Shown: positions 7,057 to 13,269 of the stretch, one piece after another | Position numbering within the stretch: position 1 is the first letter of the stretch | Layout of the letters: the number at the start of each line of letters is the position of its first letter | From: a virus | Length of the DNA stretch: 36,391 nt | IMG/VR virus record: IMGVR_UViG_3300025276_000014 | Location: 1-36,391 of that record | Reading direction: 5' to 3' (one strand) | Translations under genes and position numbers: made by a program | The notes under the pieces: model-generated | Told to the model about the DNA's origin: nothing | Seen by the model: only the letters and a program-made list of their open reading frames with translations | The model's database searches: none

Positions 7057-7447
7057 TGACGCTTTTTTAGAGGCAATTAGTTTTGTTTCCAACCTCACGG
7101 GAGTCCCTCAAATAGATATAATGAAGAAGAGTAGAGAGAGAAACTTAGTAGTATCTCGTCACTTCTTGAGGTATTATTTGAGACGTAATTTTGAAATGAC
7201 TTTCAAAGAGGTTGGGGACTTAACTAATGGTCATCACTCATCGGTAATACATTCAGTAAGATATGTAGAAGACTACTCTCTTTTTGACAAAACCTACAAG
7301 CTATACAAGGAAAGCATAGATGCTAGAGTTTTTGTTCAGAAGTTAACCCCTAGGGAGAAGATTACTAAAGTCTTAGTGAGTACAAGGAACAATGAATTTA
7401 AGTGTAACGCTATCCTAGAGATAGTACAAGAAATTATAAATGGATAA
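7040..7447 (+). CDS. Stand-alone DnaA domain IV-like protein
   Basis: 135 residues; the start could also be the ATG at 7046. Residues about 8-80 follow the DNA-binding domain of DnaA. They have the basic-loop and helix region (SRERNLVVSRHFLRYYLRR) and then NGHHSSVIHSVRYVE (63-77), which corresponds to the DnaA signature G-R-D-H-S/T-T-V-x-H-A. The AAA+ ATPase domain of DnaA is absent. The Asp of the signature is His here, so box specificity may differ. It could mark the phage origin or compete with host DnaA. It lies upstream of the replication protein and helicase genes. Confidence 0.8.
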   Translation: MRMQSSDAFLEAISFVSNLTGVPQIDIMKKSRERNLVVSRHFLRYYLRRNFEMTFKEVGDLTNGHHSSVIHSVRYVEDYSLFDKTYKLYKESIDARVFVQKLTPREKITKVLVSTRNNEFKCNAILEIVQEIING

Positions 7448-7697
7448 CCTAGAACAACAAAATAGAGGTCACTCTAGACCTGTGGTAGCTGTGTGTATTA
7501 ATCGTAGCGCTGAAGAATACAAGGAAGTTATTTGGTTTGGAAGCGTTAGAAGTTGCGCTAAATACCTAGAGAGAAATCCCGCTGCGGTTACTAAAGTTTG
7601 TCAAGGAGCGTGGAATACTTGCAACAAACATAAACTATACTACGAAGAGGATTACGAGAAAGAATTTGGTAAGATAATAAAAGACTGGGAGGACTAA
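7440..7697 (+). CDS. NUMOD1-like small DNA-binding protein
   Basis: 85 residues. The central pattern (RPVVAVCIN, a W-F-x-S-V-x-S-C-A-K-Y-L helix pair, KVCQGAWNTCNKHKLYY) resembles the NUMOD1 module usually fused to homing endonucleases, where it helps hold DNA. No nuclease domain is attached or adjacent. It overlaps the DnaA-like gene by eight bases. The family call is tentative. Confidence 0.55.
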   Translation: MDNLEQQNRGHSRPVVAVCINRSAEEYKEVIWFGSVRSCAKYLERNPAAVTKVCQGAWNTCNKHKLYYEEDYEKEFGKIIKDWED

Positions 7698-7700
7698 ACA

Positions 7701-8351
7701 ATGAGTAGAGGATTTAAGGGAATATGGATTCCAAAAGAGATTTGGGAGTCTAAAGATATATCTATGCAAGAGAAAGTTTTCTTGGCAGAGATTCATAGTT
7801 TAGATAATGAGAATGGTTGTATCGCTAGTAACGCTTACTTCGCTGAGTTCTTTGGGCTTAGCAAGAGTAGTGTTAGTAGGGTTGTTTCCTCTCTATCTAA
7901 AAAAGGTTTAATAGATGTTAAACTTTTATATAAACCCAATAAAGAAGTAGACAAGAGGGTTATTAGATGCAAGAAGTACGGAGATAAAGAGGTTAAGGTT
8001 ATAGAGAGAGAGATAGCTATACCTAAAGCACCATCTATGTCTGTGGGATTTGTTTCTGAAATCATTGACTACTTAAATGAAAAAGCAGATAAAAGGCTTA
8101 GGGTAGGGTTAGCTATAAAAAAGCTAGTCAATGCTAGGTGTAGCGAGGGGTATGTCTTAGACGATTTTAAGCACGTTATAGACGTTAAGTGCTCTCAATG
8201 GTTAGGAACGGACTTCGAAAAGTTTTTACGACCTTCAACGCTCTTTAGTGCGACTAAGTTTTGTGAGTATCATTCAGAAAAACTCAAGGCTTCTAAAGAA
8301 GTTAAGGCAGAAGAAATTACTAACTCTCAAATAGGTTTCTACAATGTATAG
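7701..8351 (+). CDS. Replication initiation protein (HTH plus Phg_2220_C-like domain)
   Basis: 216 residues. The N-terminal 1-75 contains a winged helix (ISMQEKVFLAEI, NAYFAEFFGLSKSSVSRVVSSLSKKGLI) like those at the start of phage O-type replication proteins. The C-terminal part, about 115-190, has EIIDYLNEKA, VNARCSEGYVLDDFKHVID, W-L-G-T-D and LRPSTLFS, the pattern of the Phg_2220_C domain. It probably binds the phage origin and loads the helicase encoded next, with which it overlaps by eight bases. Confidence 0.8.
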   Translation: MSRGFKGIWIPKEIWESKDISMQEKVFLAEIHSLDNENGCIASNAYFAEFFGLSKSSVSRVVSSLSKKGLIDVKLLYKPNKEVDKRVIRCKKYGDKEVKVIEREIAIPKAPSMSVGFVSEIIDYLNEKADKRLRVGLAIKKLVNARCSEGYVLDDFKHVIDVKCSQWLGTDFEKFLRPSTLFSATKFCEYHSEKLKASKEVKAEEITNSQIGFYNV

Positions 8352-9282
8352 AATAAGCAATAAAGACGATATAAAAAGATACGCAGGGAACGTATTCAGA
8401 AACGGATTACCTAAAGGAGTATCTACGGGGATACCAAACCTAGACCCTCACTATAAATATAGAAAGGGAGAGTTGGATGTTATCATGGGGTTGGCTAATA
8501 TAGGTAAAACTACGACGATGTTCTACCTTATGCTTAATGCTTCGATGCGTTACGGTTGGAAGTGGCTTTGCTACTGTCCTGAGAATGAACCTGTAGGCGA
8601 TATGATTTCAGATATAGCAGAGATGTTTATAGGTAAAAGTGCCGATAAAGACAGAGAAGATAGGATGACTGCAACTGAATTTAGTAATGCAATCGATTGG
8701 GTTCTAGACCACTTCACTATAATATCATTCAAAGAACAACCGTCAGCCACTCAAGTGTTGGAAGCTTTTGAAGAGCAGATGGAAGTACTAAAATACGATG
8801 GGTGCTTAATAGACCCTCTAAACGACTTACGGGTTGAGAATGGATTTAGTAAGTACGACTATTACTACAACATGCTATCTAGCATTAGGAGATTTAAGCA
8901 AAAGCATAACGTAAAATTTATACTAACGACTCACGCAGGAACTGCCGCAGCTAGAAAGAAAGACGATGCAGGTAGAGTGCCAGCACCCTCAATGTATGAT
9001 GTGGAGTTCGGTGGGATGTTTGCCAACAGAACAGATAATTTTATAGTTATACACAGGCATTTAAACAGCGAACAATGGGATGTTACTGAATTGCACGTAA
9101 GGAAAATAAAGTTTCAAAAGCTAGTAGGTCTACCGACTCAAGAGGATAGTCCTGTTTATTTGAAGTTTTCCCCAAAAAGTTGTAGATTTACATACTTAAA
9201 CGCATCAGCAGGAGGTAATTTCTTAGACCCATTGAGTTCCGTTAAAGTAAAAGACAAACAAGAAGATGAATTAAACTTTTAA
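8344..9282 (+). CDS. DnaB-type replicative helicase ATPase
   Basis: 312 residues, about the length of a DnaB C-terminal RecA-like domain without the N-terminal helical domain. Walker A is GLANIGKTT (49-57, with K55 and T56); Walker B is around YDGCLIDPL (151-159). ILTTHAGT (193-200) fits the DnaB sensor motif. The initiator gene immediately upstream overlaps it, as in phage initiator/helicase pairs. It would unwind the fork as a hexamer. The short form could instead resemble Sak4-type ATPases, but this phage already has an annealing protein. Confidence 0.85.
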   Translation: MYRISNKDDIKRYAGNVFRNGLPKGVSTGIPNLDPHYKYRKGELDVIMGLANIGKTTTMFYLMLNASMRYGWKWLCYCPENEPVGDMISDIAEMFIGKSADKDREDRMTATEFSNAIDWVLDHFTIISFKEQPSATQVLEAFEEQMEVLKYDGCLIDPLNDLRVENGFSKYDYYYNMLSSIRRFKQKHNVKFILTTHAGTAAARKKDDAGRVPAPSMYDVEFGGMFANRTDNFIVIHRHLNSEQWDVTELHVRKIKFQKLVGLPTQEDSPVYLKFSPKSCRFTYLNASAGGNFLDPLSSVKVKDKQEDELNF

Positions 9283-9284
9283 CC

Positions 9285-9488
9285 ATGGGAAGACTAAAGC
9301 AATTTTTAATACACGAACAAATGCGTTTATCGGGAGATTGGCGAGAACAAAATCATTATGAATACTTAGCTTGGAGAAAAAGCTTAGAAGAACAAGAACA
9401 ATATGGAGAACAAGAATTATCACACGGACAAGGAGATAAGAGCGAAGATAGACAAGATGTTGAAGCAGAACGCTATCAATGTAGCTAA
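9285..9488 (+). CDS. Small hydrophilic protein, unknown
   Basis: 67 residues, Glu/Gln-rich, beginning two bases after the helicase stop. No family was recognised. The last 86 bases overlap the next frame (9403-9609), so either both are translated or this frame is shorter in function than it appears. The tight spacing behind the helicase supports translation. Confidence 0.5.
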   Translation: MGRLKQFLIHEQMRLSGDWREQNHYEYLAWRKSLEEQEQYGEQELSHGQGDKSEDRQDVEAERYQCS

Positions 9489-9609
9489 TTCAGGAACGGG
9501 AAGTAGACTAGATATTGGAGACGAAAACCACGTACAACAGGCTTGGCTCGCTCTTCAGTTTGAGATAAGAAGACTTGACCCTGTATTTTACAACATAATA
9601 AAAAACTAA
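9403..9609 (+). CDS. Small protein, unknown
   Basis: 68 residues with a helical N-terminus (DKEIRAKIDKML) and an aromatic C-terminal part (QQAWLALQFEIRRLDPVFYNI). It looks more protein-like than the frame it overlaps. The bases 9533-9548 carry a 16-mer also found at 3533-3548 in a different reading frame. Function unknown. Confidence 0.6.
   Translation: MENKNYHTDKEIRAKIDKMLKQNAINVANSGTGSRLDIGDENHVQQAWLALQFEIRRLDPVFYNIIKN
9533..9548 (+). repeat. 16-bp repeat GAAAACCACGTACAAC, copy 2
   Basis: Identical to 3533-3548. Here it is read as codons for ENHVQQ, whereas copy 1 is read for KTTYN. Confidence 0.75.
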
Positions 9610-9610
9610 A

Positions 9611-9763
9611 ATGATTAAGAAAGACGAAAAAACAGAAGCAGAGAAGCACGCAGAAGATGTGGCAAGAAATACTTGGGACTCTTGGATTGTAGATTTAACA
9701 GACTCAGACCAACCTGAATCTTGCAGTATAGATGACGATGATTGTGAAGCCTGCGGAAGCTAA
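9611..9763 (+). CDS. Small acidic protein with C-terminal cysteines
   Basis: 50 residues. It starts one base after the preceding stop. It is acidic, with an Asp run and three cysteines near the end (CSIDDDDCEACGS). No family was recognised. Support comes from spacing and an uninterrupted frame in a dense operon. Confidence 0.5.
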   Translation: MIKKDEKTEAEKHAEDVARNTWDSWIVDLTDSDQPESCSIDDDDCEACGS

Positions 9764-9791
9764 CTAACTTAAAAATAAAATACGAAGAACT

Positions 9792-9875
9792 ATGATACAG
9801 AACGTAATAATTTTAATCGTAACTATATTGTGTTTAATTACAGTGGTAGAACCCTTTATGAACCGCAATAAATAA
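9792..9875 (+). CDS. 27-residue single-pass membrane peptide
   Basis: The frame encodes one hydrophobic helix (residues about 4-20, VIILIVTILCLITVV) with a short polar tail. It has an AACTATG start context like several neighbours and ends six bases before the next ATG. It may sit in the inner membrane; a role in host-membrane modification is only a guess. Confidence 0.45.
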   Translation: MIQNVIILIVTILCLITVVEPFMNRNK

Positions 9876-9881
9876 AGCAAA

Positions 9882-10211
9882 ATGGATATAGCAATACAAG
9901 CAATGAAGATTCTAAGGGAGTCTCAAGAATCAAGAAAGGAATCTTCTTTTATGACTCAGTACTCAAACTTATTGTTGGAGATTCATAAAATGGAGGATGA
10001 GTTAAATACAGTTAAATCAAAGCTATCAAATCAGAATTTTGAATTAAAAAGAGACAGGGTTAATGGTTTGAAGTTAGCTTTAATAAGCTTCAGCGAGTGC
10101 TACTTCTTGATGTGTAGCTACAAAGAGCAATCTACAAATTGGAAGTACAAGTACTTGGAAAAAGAAATGGAATACATTAACTTTGTGAATAAAGGACTGA
10201 AGGATGAGTAA
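9882..10211 (+). CDS. Coiled-coil protein, unknown
   Basis: 109 residues, largely helical and charged. A likely coiled coil runs through about residues 25-60 (LLLEIHKMEDELNTVKSKL). No catalytic motif is visible. The 3' end overlaps the MazG-like gene by eight bases. Confidence 0.65.
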   Translation: MDIAIQAMKILRESQESRKESSFMTQYSNLLLEIHKMEDELNTVKSKLSNQNFELKRDRVNGLKLALISFSECYFLMCSYKEQSTNWKYKYLEKEMEYINFVNKGLKDE

Positions 10212-10479
10212 GATTGAAAGCAGTGTTGTATCTAAGATTTTAAAGCGCTCTAATCAAGGCTTTGAGAAGTATGGAACAACTATGGAGAGGAGTGACTTAA
10301 GTCGCTTAGAATGGCTTATACACGCTCAAGAAGAATCAATGGACTTAGCAGTCTACTTAGAAAAACTTATACATGAGGAACAAAAGAAACAGCCCTGTAA
10401 GAACTGCCGCTGTGAAGGCGGGGTTTCGCAGTGGACTAGAACATCGAGTTTGGAAGAATTTGATCCAAAGAAAGGTTAA
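10204..10479 (+). CDS. MazG-like / all-alpha NTP-PPase-like protein
   Basis: 91 residues. The region 10-60 (RSNQGFEKYGTTMERSDLSR, then EWLIHAQEESMDLAVYLEKL) matches small phage MazG-like proteins, where the EE-x(2)-D acidic helix holds Mg2+ and cleaves (d)NTPs to the monophosphate. The first of the two usual acidic helices is weak, so activity is uncertain. The last 107 bases overlap the endonuclease gene in another frame, and the tail beyond residue 62 looks unconstrained. Confidence 0.6.
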   Translation: MSKIESSVVSKILKRSNQGFEKYGTTMERSDLSRLEWLIHAQEESMDLAVYLEKLIHEEQKKQPCKNCRCEGGVSQWTRTSSLEEFDPKKG

Positions 10480-10783
10480 AGGCGCAGCCTACGAGCCTAT
10501 TAAGATTTCATACGTTATCCCCCTGAGTAAGCACTCTTACACCCCCGATATAGTATTAGCCAATGGTATTATATTGGAGGTTAAGGGTCGCTTAATGAAA
10601 GCGGATAGGGATAAACACGTATTAATCAAAGAGCAATACCCTGATATAGACCTTAGATTTGTATTTCAAAATGCAAACAATAAGATTAGAAAGGGAAGTC
10701 AAACCACTTACGCTCAATGGTGTGAAAAAAATGACATAAAATGGTGCGAGAAATTAGTCCCCGATAGTTGGCTTAAAGAGTAA
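10373..10783 (+). CDS. T7 endonuclease I-like Holliday junction resolvase
   Basis: 136 residues that align along most of their length with phage T7 gp3. GFRSGLEHRV carries the catalytic Glu (E23), YTPD the Asp (D59), and LEVKG the Glu-x-Lys (E69, K71), with spacing nearly the same as in T7 (E20, D55, E65, K67). C-terminal motifs KGSQTTY, WCEK and KLVPDSWLKE also match. It resolves branched DNA and recombination intermediates before packaging. It begins inside the MazG-like gene. Confidence 0.92.
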   Translation: MRNKRNSPVRTAAVKAGFRSGLEHRVWKNLIQRKVKGAAYEPIKISYVIPLSKHSYTPDIVLANGIILEVKGRLMKADRDKHVLIKEQYPDIDLRFVFQNANNKIRKGSQTTYAQWCEKNDIKWCEKLVPDSWLKE

Positions 10784-10797
10784 ATGTGTTATATTTG
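10768..10797 (+). promoter_or_regulatory. Bacteroidota-type promoter (TTG-N19-TATATTTG)
   Basis: TTG at 10768-10770 lies inside the end of the endonuclease gene, followed after 19 bases by TATATTTG (10790-10797). No coding gene begins before the terminator at 10844-10877, so it appears to drive a short untranslated RNA. Confidence 0.7.
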
Positions 10798-10802
10798 ATT
10801 AT

Positions 10803-10877
10803 TCCCTGTTTATCTCTGCATTGTTTGTTTGGTTAGAGACTTGGTAGCCCTTGCATTTGCGGGGGTTGCTTTTTTTT
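10803..10877 (+). ncRNA. Candidate phage small RNA (~75 nt) carrying an anti-leader segment
   Basis: A promoter (10768-10797) and a strong terminator (10844-10877) enclose about 75 bases with no start codon of a known gene. The RNA would carry TTGTTTGTTTGGTTAG (10821-10836). The reverse complement of this segment matches CTAACCAAACA (475-485) and AACCAAACAAAC (2124-2135), which lie just upstream of the start codons at 495 and 2137. The sense copy at 3238-3253 is identical. The 5' end is predicted from the promoter. Confidence 0.5.
10844..10877 (+). terminator. Rho-independent terminator
   Basis: GTAGCCC (10844-10850) pairs with GGGTTGC (10863-10869), with two G-U pairs, and eight T residues follow (10870-10877). 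It closes the early operon and the candidate small RNA. Its loop contains the TTTG of the next promoter. Confidence 0.75.
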
Positions 10878-10887
10878 ACTATATTTG
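10856..10887 (+). promoter_or_regulatory. Promoter of the phosphoesterase gene (TTTG-N20-TATATTTG), near-leaderless
   Basis: TTTG (10856-10859), 20 bases, then TATATTTG (10880-10887). The ATG of the next gene is only four bases further on (10892), so the transcript should start at or very near the start codon. This fixes the start at 10892 and excludes an in-frame upstream start at 10829. Confidence 0.75.
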
Positions 10888-10891
10888 TTTC

Positions 10892-11623
10892 ATGGAAAAA
10901 CAATATCGACCTCGATTATCTGAATTTGAATGGAGTTTAGTTCGAAAAGCTAGAGAGTCAGAATCCCCATCAACAGGAAACGTCTTAGTTATAGGCGATA
11001 TTCACGAACCTTTTTGTATAGACGGATACCTAGAGCATTGTAAGGCTCAGATGGTTAAGTATAGATGCTCTGAAGTGGTATTTATAGGAGATATAATAGA
11101 CTCTCATTACTCAAGCTTCCACAGAGCAGACCCTGACGGTTACGGTGCGGGAGACGAGCTAGAAAGAGCTATAGATAAAATACAAGCATGGTATAACGCT
11201 TTCCCAATAGCAAAAGTTTGTATAGGAAATCACGACGCAATTGTTAGACGTAAAGCTTTTGATAGCGGAGTTTCTAAGGCTTGGATTCGAGATTTCGATG
11301 AGGTGTTAGGAGTTGAGGGTTGGGACTTTAAAGAAGACCACAAAATAGGAAATGTTCTTTATGTTCACGGAACAGGAACTTCAGGTAGAAATGCTGCAGC
11401 AGGAAAGTCTTTAGAATTTAATTGCCCCGTAGTTCAAGGACATATTCATACAGAATCTTCCGTTATTTATAATGGAGCTAATTGGGGAATGCAAGTAGGG
11501 TGCGGAGTTGATAGAGATTCCTACGCTATGGCTTACGCCAAGCATTTTGCTAAGTCTTACAAGTTATCTTGCGGAGTTGTACTCAACAATGGAACTCTAC
11601 CAATCGTAATACCCTTTATTTAG
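10892..11623 (+). CDS. Calcineurin-like metallophosphoesterase
   Basis: 243 residues from the ATG at 10892. It has the full set of two-metal phosphoesterase motifs: GDIH (D36, H38), GDIID (D67), GNHD (N113, H114), VHG (H159) and GHIHT (H184, H186). It should hydrolyse a phosphomonoester or diester; related phage enzymes act on nucleotides or nucleic-acid ends, but the substrate here cannot be read from sequence. It has its own promoter and ends eight bases into the converging gene on the other strand. Confidence 0.85.
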   Translation: MEKQYRPRLSEFEWSLVRKARESESPSTGNVLVIGDIHEPFCIDGYLEHCKAQMVKYRCSEVVFIGDIIDSHYSSFHRADPDGYGAGDELERAIDKIQAWYNAFPIAKVCIGNHDAIVRRKAFDSGVSKAWIRDFDEVLGVEGWDFKEDHKIGNVLYVHGTGTSGRNAAAGKSLEFNCPVVQGHIHTESSVIYNGANWGMQVGCGVDRDSYAMAYAKHFAKSYKLSCGVVLNNGTLPIVIPFI

Positions 11624-11900
11624 AATCAGGAGCATATACTGTAGCTGCCGCTAAAGCGAACATGACTAAGTGTTGCCAAGTAACCTCGCCTGCAACTTCT
11701 GTTTGATGAACAGCCGCGATAGCTATAACACCACCTATAGTTCTTTTACTAGACCACTTACCGTTTTTATCCTTAAACATTTTAGGAATAATAAACGACA
11801 TAATCTTAGCTCCTGTAGTAATTAAAGGATTAATCATAGGGTCTTTGATGTCTTCAAGCTCTTCGTTTTTAACCTTTCTATTTTTCCTTCTTAGTCCCAT
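11616..11900 (-). CDS. Small membrane-associated protein of the lysis region
   Basis: 94 residues. A basic N-terminus is followed by PMINPLITTGAKIMSFIIPKMF, a WSSKRTIGG turn and hydrophobic stretches near residues 57-65 and 77-90 (WQHLVMFALAAATVYA). The arrangement resembles small membrane proteins near phage lysis genes. It may be holin-like or a holin partner. It is the last gene of the late arm and overlaps the 3' end of the converging phosphoesterase gene. Confidence 0.6.
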   Translation of the reverse strand: MGLRRKNRKVKNEELEDIKDPMINPLITTGAKIMSFIIPKMFKDKNGKWSSKRTIGGVIAIAAVHQTEVAGEVTWQHLVMFALAAATVYAPDSK

Positions 11901-12057
11901 AATTAGGAATTAAAAATTCAAATATTTTATCTACCTTACCGAAGATAGCATCATCTTTTACGTTAGGTGTAAGTCTAACGAAAACTTTTGCGGCAGCCAT
12001 TAATCCAACTAATACAGCGATAATGTCTGAGCCGTTCTGTGAAATGTATTCAATCAT
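11878..12057 (-). CDS. Holin-like single-pass membrane peptide
   Basis: 59 residues: a short polar N-terminus, one hydrophobic helix (about 10-25, DIIAVLVGLMAAAKVFV), then RLTPNVKDDAIFGKVDKIFEFL. This helix followed by an LTP...DD stretch is common in small phage membrane proteins beside lysis genes. It overlaps the next late gene by 23 bases. It could be a holin or a structural membrane peptide. Confidence 0.6.
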   Translation of the reverse strand: MIEYISQNGSDIIAVLVGLMAAAKVFVRLTPNVKDDAIFGKVDKIFEFLIPNYGTKKEK

Positions 12058-12063
12058 GTTTTC

Positions 12064-12465
12064 TTAAATTATATTTATGTAAAATGAATCGGGAAGTATA
12101 GACAACAATGAATCCAAGGTATCTCTACTAGAGGTAACATCCAACTCCCCATCTTTGTTTATATCAGAATAAGACTTTCCAACAGCAATGCAACCTCTTA
12201 ATTGAGAATGATAATTTGCTGCATGAACAAGGATGTAATCCCTATCTTCAACATCTTTAATTATAAAATGCTCGCCATGTTTTTCTGAGAACCTTACAAT
12301 AGCAAGGTACTCTCCTCTTGGAATGCAAGATACATTAGTTTTATTATCTTTCCAAGAAAGCTCTAAGGTTTTGCAGGAAAAAGACTCCTTTATTTCGTCG
12401 TGAATAGTTAACGCTCCGAGTGTTTCTTTCCCTGTATCTACTAATCTATTTAAAACTACTTTCAT
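12064..12465 (-). CDS. DUF5675-family protein, candidate lysis enzyme
   Basis: 133 residues. Motifs LGALTI, CKTLEL, SCIPRGEY, DYILVHAANYHSQLRGCIAVG fit the DUF5675 family. The end of this pattern, His-x(n)-GC, recalls the active site of L,D-transpeptidase-like cell wall enzymes, and the gene is followed by two membrane peptides. It is therefore my best candidate for a peptidoglycan-active enzyme, as no classical endolysin is visible. The biochemical role of the family is not established to my knowledge. Confidence 0.65.
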   Translation of the reverse strand: MKVVLNRLVDTGKETLGALTIHDEIKESFSCKTLELSWKDNKTNVSCIPRGEYLAIVRFSEKHGEHFIIKDVEDRDYILVHAANYHSQLRGCIAVGKSYSDINKDGELDVTSSRDTLDSLLSILPDSFYINII

Positions 12466-12544
12466 CTCTGTTTGTTAGGGCTTCTCCCATTTCACTAATT
12501 AAACTAATCATTGCTTGAGTCCAATTTTTAAAAAAACTTTTCAT
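12446..12544 (-). CDS. Possible 32-residue peptide
   Basis: The ATG at 12544 overlaps the stop of the upstream late gene (TGATG), and the frame runs 32 codons into the DUF5675 gene. The peptide has an amphipathic helix (FKNWTQAMISLISEMGEAL). Coupling of start and stop supports it, but its length is marginal. Confidence 0.35.
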   Translation of the reverse strand: MKSFFKNWTQAMISLISEMGEALTNRDESSFK

Positions 12545-12792
12545 CACTTAGCCCTGTTTACCTTTTTAGCAACTTTCTTACTGTAAGAAGCTTTTTGCTT
12601 TCCTTTAGCTGTTGCTTTCTTTTTTTTCTTGTTCTCTGAAGCCTTTTGAGCAGGTGTAAGGGACTCTCTAACGCTCTTTGGTAAATATCTACCTCTTTTA
12701 CTTTTAGGCTTCTTCTTGTCCTTATCTGAGATGTAGTCCCATTCTTGCTTAGTCCATTTTTTAAGACTTTGTTGAGGTTTTTTTGTAGCCAT
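12544..12792 (-). CDS. DUF5872-like basic phage protein
   Basis: 82 residues, very Lys-rich. The pattern KKWTKQEWDYIS, RGRYLPKSVRESLTPAQKAS and a basic Ala/Lys tail matches the DUF5872-type protein seen across many phages, including cyanophages. The function is unknown; a DNA-binding or virion-internal role is plausible from charge. It starts on the base that ends the upstream stop codon. Confidence 0.75.
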   Translation of the reverse strand: MATKKPQQSLKKWTKQEWDYISDKDKKKPKSKRGRYLPKSVRESLTPAQKASENKKKKKATAKGKQKASYSKKVAKKVNRAK

Positions 12793-12977
12793 TATTTGTA
12801 TCCCCCTCCTGCTTTTTTATATTCGTTAGCTAATAGTTGAGCTTTTCTTGCAGACCATTGACCTGCCCCACCACCTTTACTTCCTGCTTTTATCTTATTA
12901 AATAAACGCTTTCTCATAGTTGGCTTGGTATAATTACCTGAACTATTAACTGTGCTCTTTTTCTTCTTTACAGCCAT
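12792..12977 (-). CDS. Conserved small basic phage protein
   Basis: 61 residues, Lys/Gly-rich. The segment YTKPTMRKRLFNKIKAGSKG, then GQWSARKAQLLANEYKKAGGGY, is one I recognise as widely conserved in marine and Bacteroidota phages, often next to the DUF5872 protein. Function unknown. It overlaps its neighbour by one base. Confidence 0.75.
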   Translation of the reverse strand: MAVKKKKSTVNSSGNYTKPTMRKRLFNKIKAGSKGGGAGQWSARKAQLLANEYKKAGGGYK

Positions 12978-12980
12978 AAC

Positions 12981-13268
12981 TTACCACTTTACTTTATCAG
13001 CCCAATAGGCAGCAGACATCTTTCCTTTAGCAATATTCTTTCCGTGGCGAGCTTTAAATGATTTACGTTTAGCTTTCATCTTATCAGACTCTCCTTTCTT
13101 TGGTTTTCCCGCAGTGCTTGCGCCTTGCTCTCCAAATCGAATAGTCTTGATTTTATCTCCATCTTTAGCAACCACCACGTGTGATTTCTTAGGGTGGCTA
13201 GGGGTTCGCTTAGGTTTGTTGAAACCTGAGACTCCTGCCTTATCTAGTCTTGAATCTTTCTTAGCCAT
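12981..13268 (-). CDS. Conserved small basic phage protein (SRLxxAGVSGFNKPKRTP type)
   Basis: 95 residues. The start (SRLDKAGVSGFNKPKRTP, HPKKSHVVVAK, IKTIRFGEQGAS) and the end (KSFKARHGKNIAKGKMSAAYWADKVKW) are almost invariant in many tailed phages of very different hosts. It usually travels with late genes, and I suspect a virion or DNA-associated role, but the function is not known to me. It sits with two other small basic proteins as a set of three. Confidence 0.8.
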   Translation of the reverse strand: MAKKDSRLDKAGVSGFNKPKRTPSHPKKSHVVVAKDGDKIKTIRFGEQGASTAGKPKKGESDKMKAKRKSFKARHGKNIAKGKMSAAYWADKVKW

Positions 13269-13269
13269 A

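Noticed and set aside
10829-10891. Upstream start for the phosphoesterase, giving a hydrophobic leader that looks like a signal peptide
   Set aside because: The leader reads through the terminator and promoter. The TATATTTG box places transcription start near 10892.
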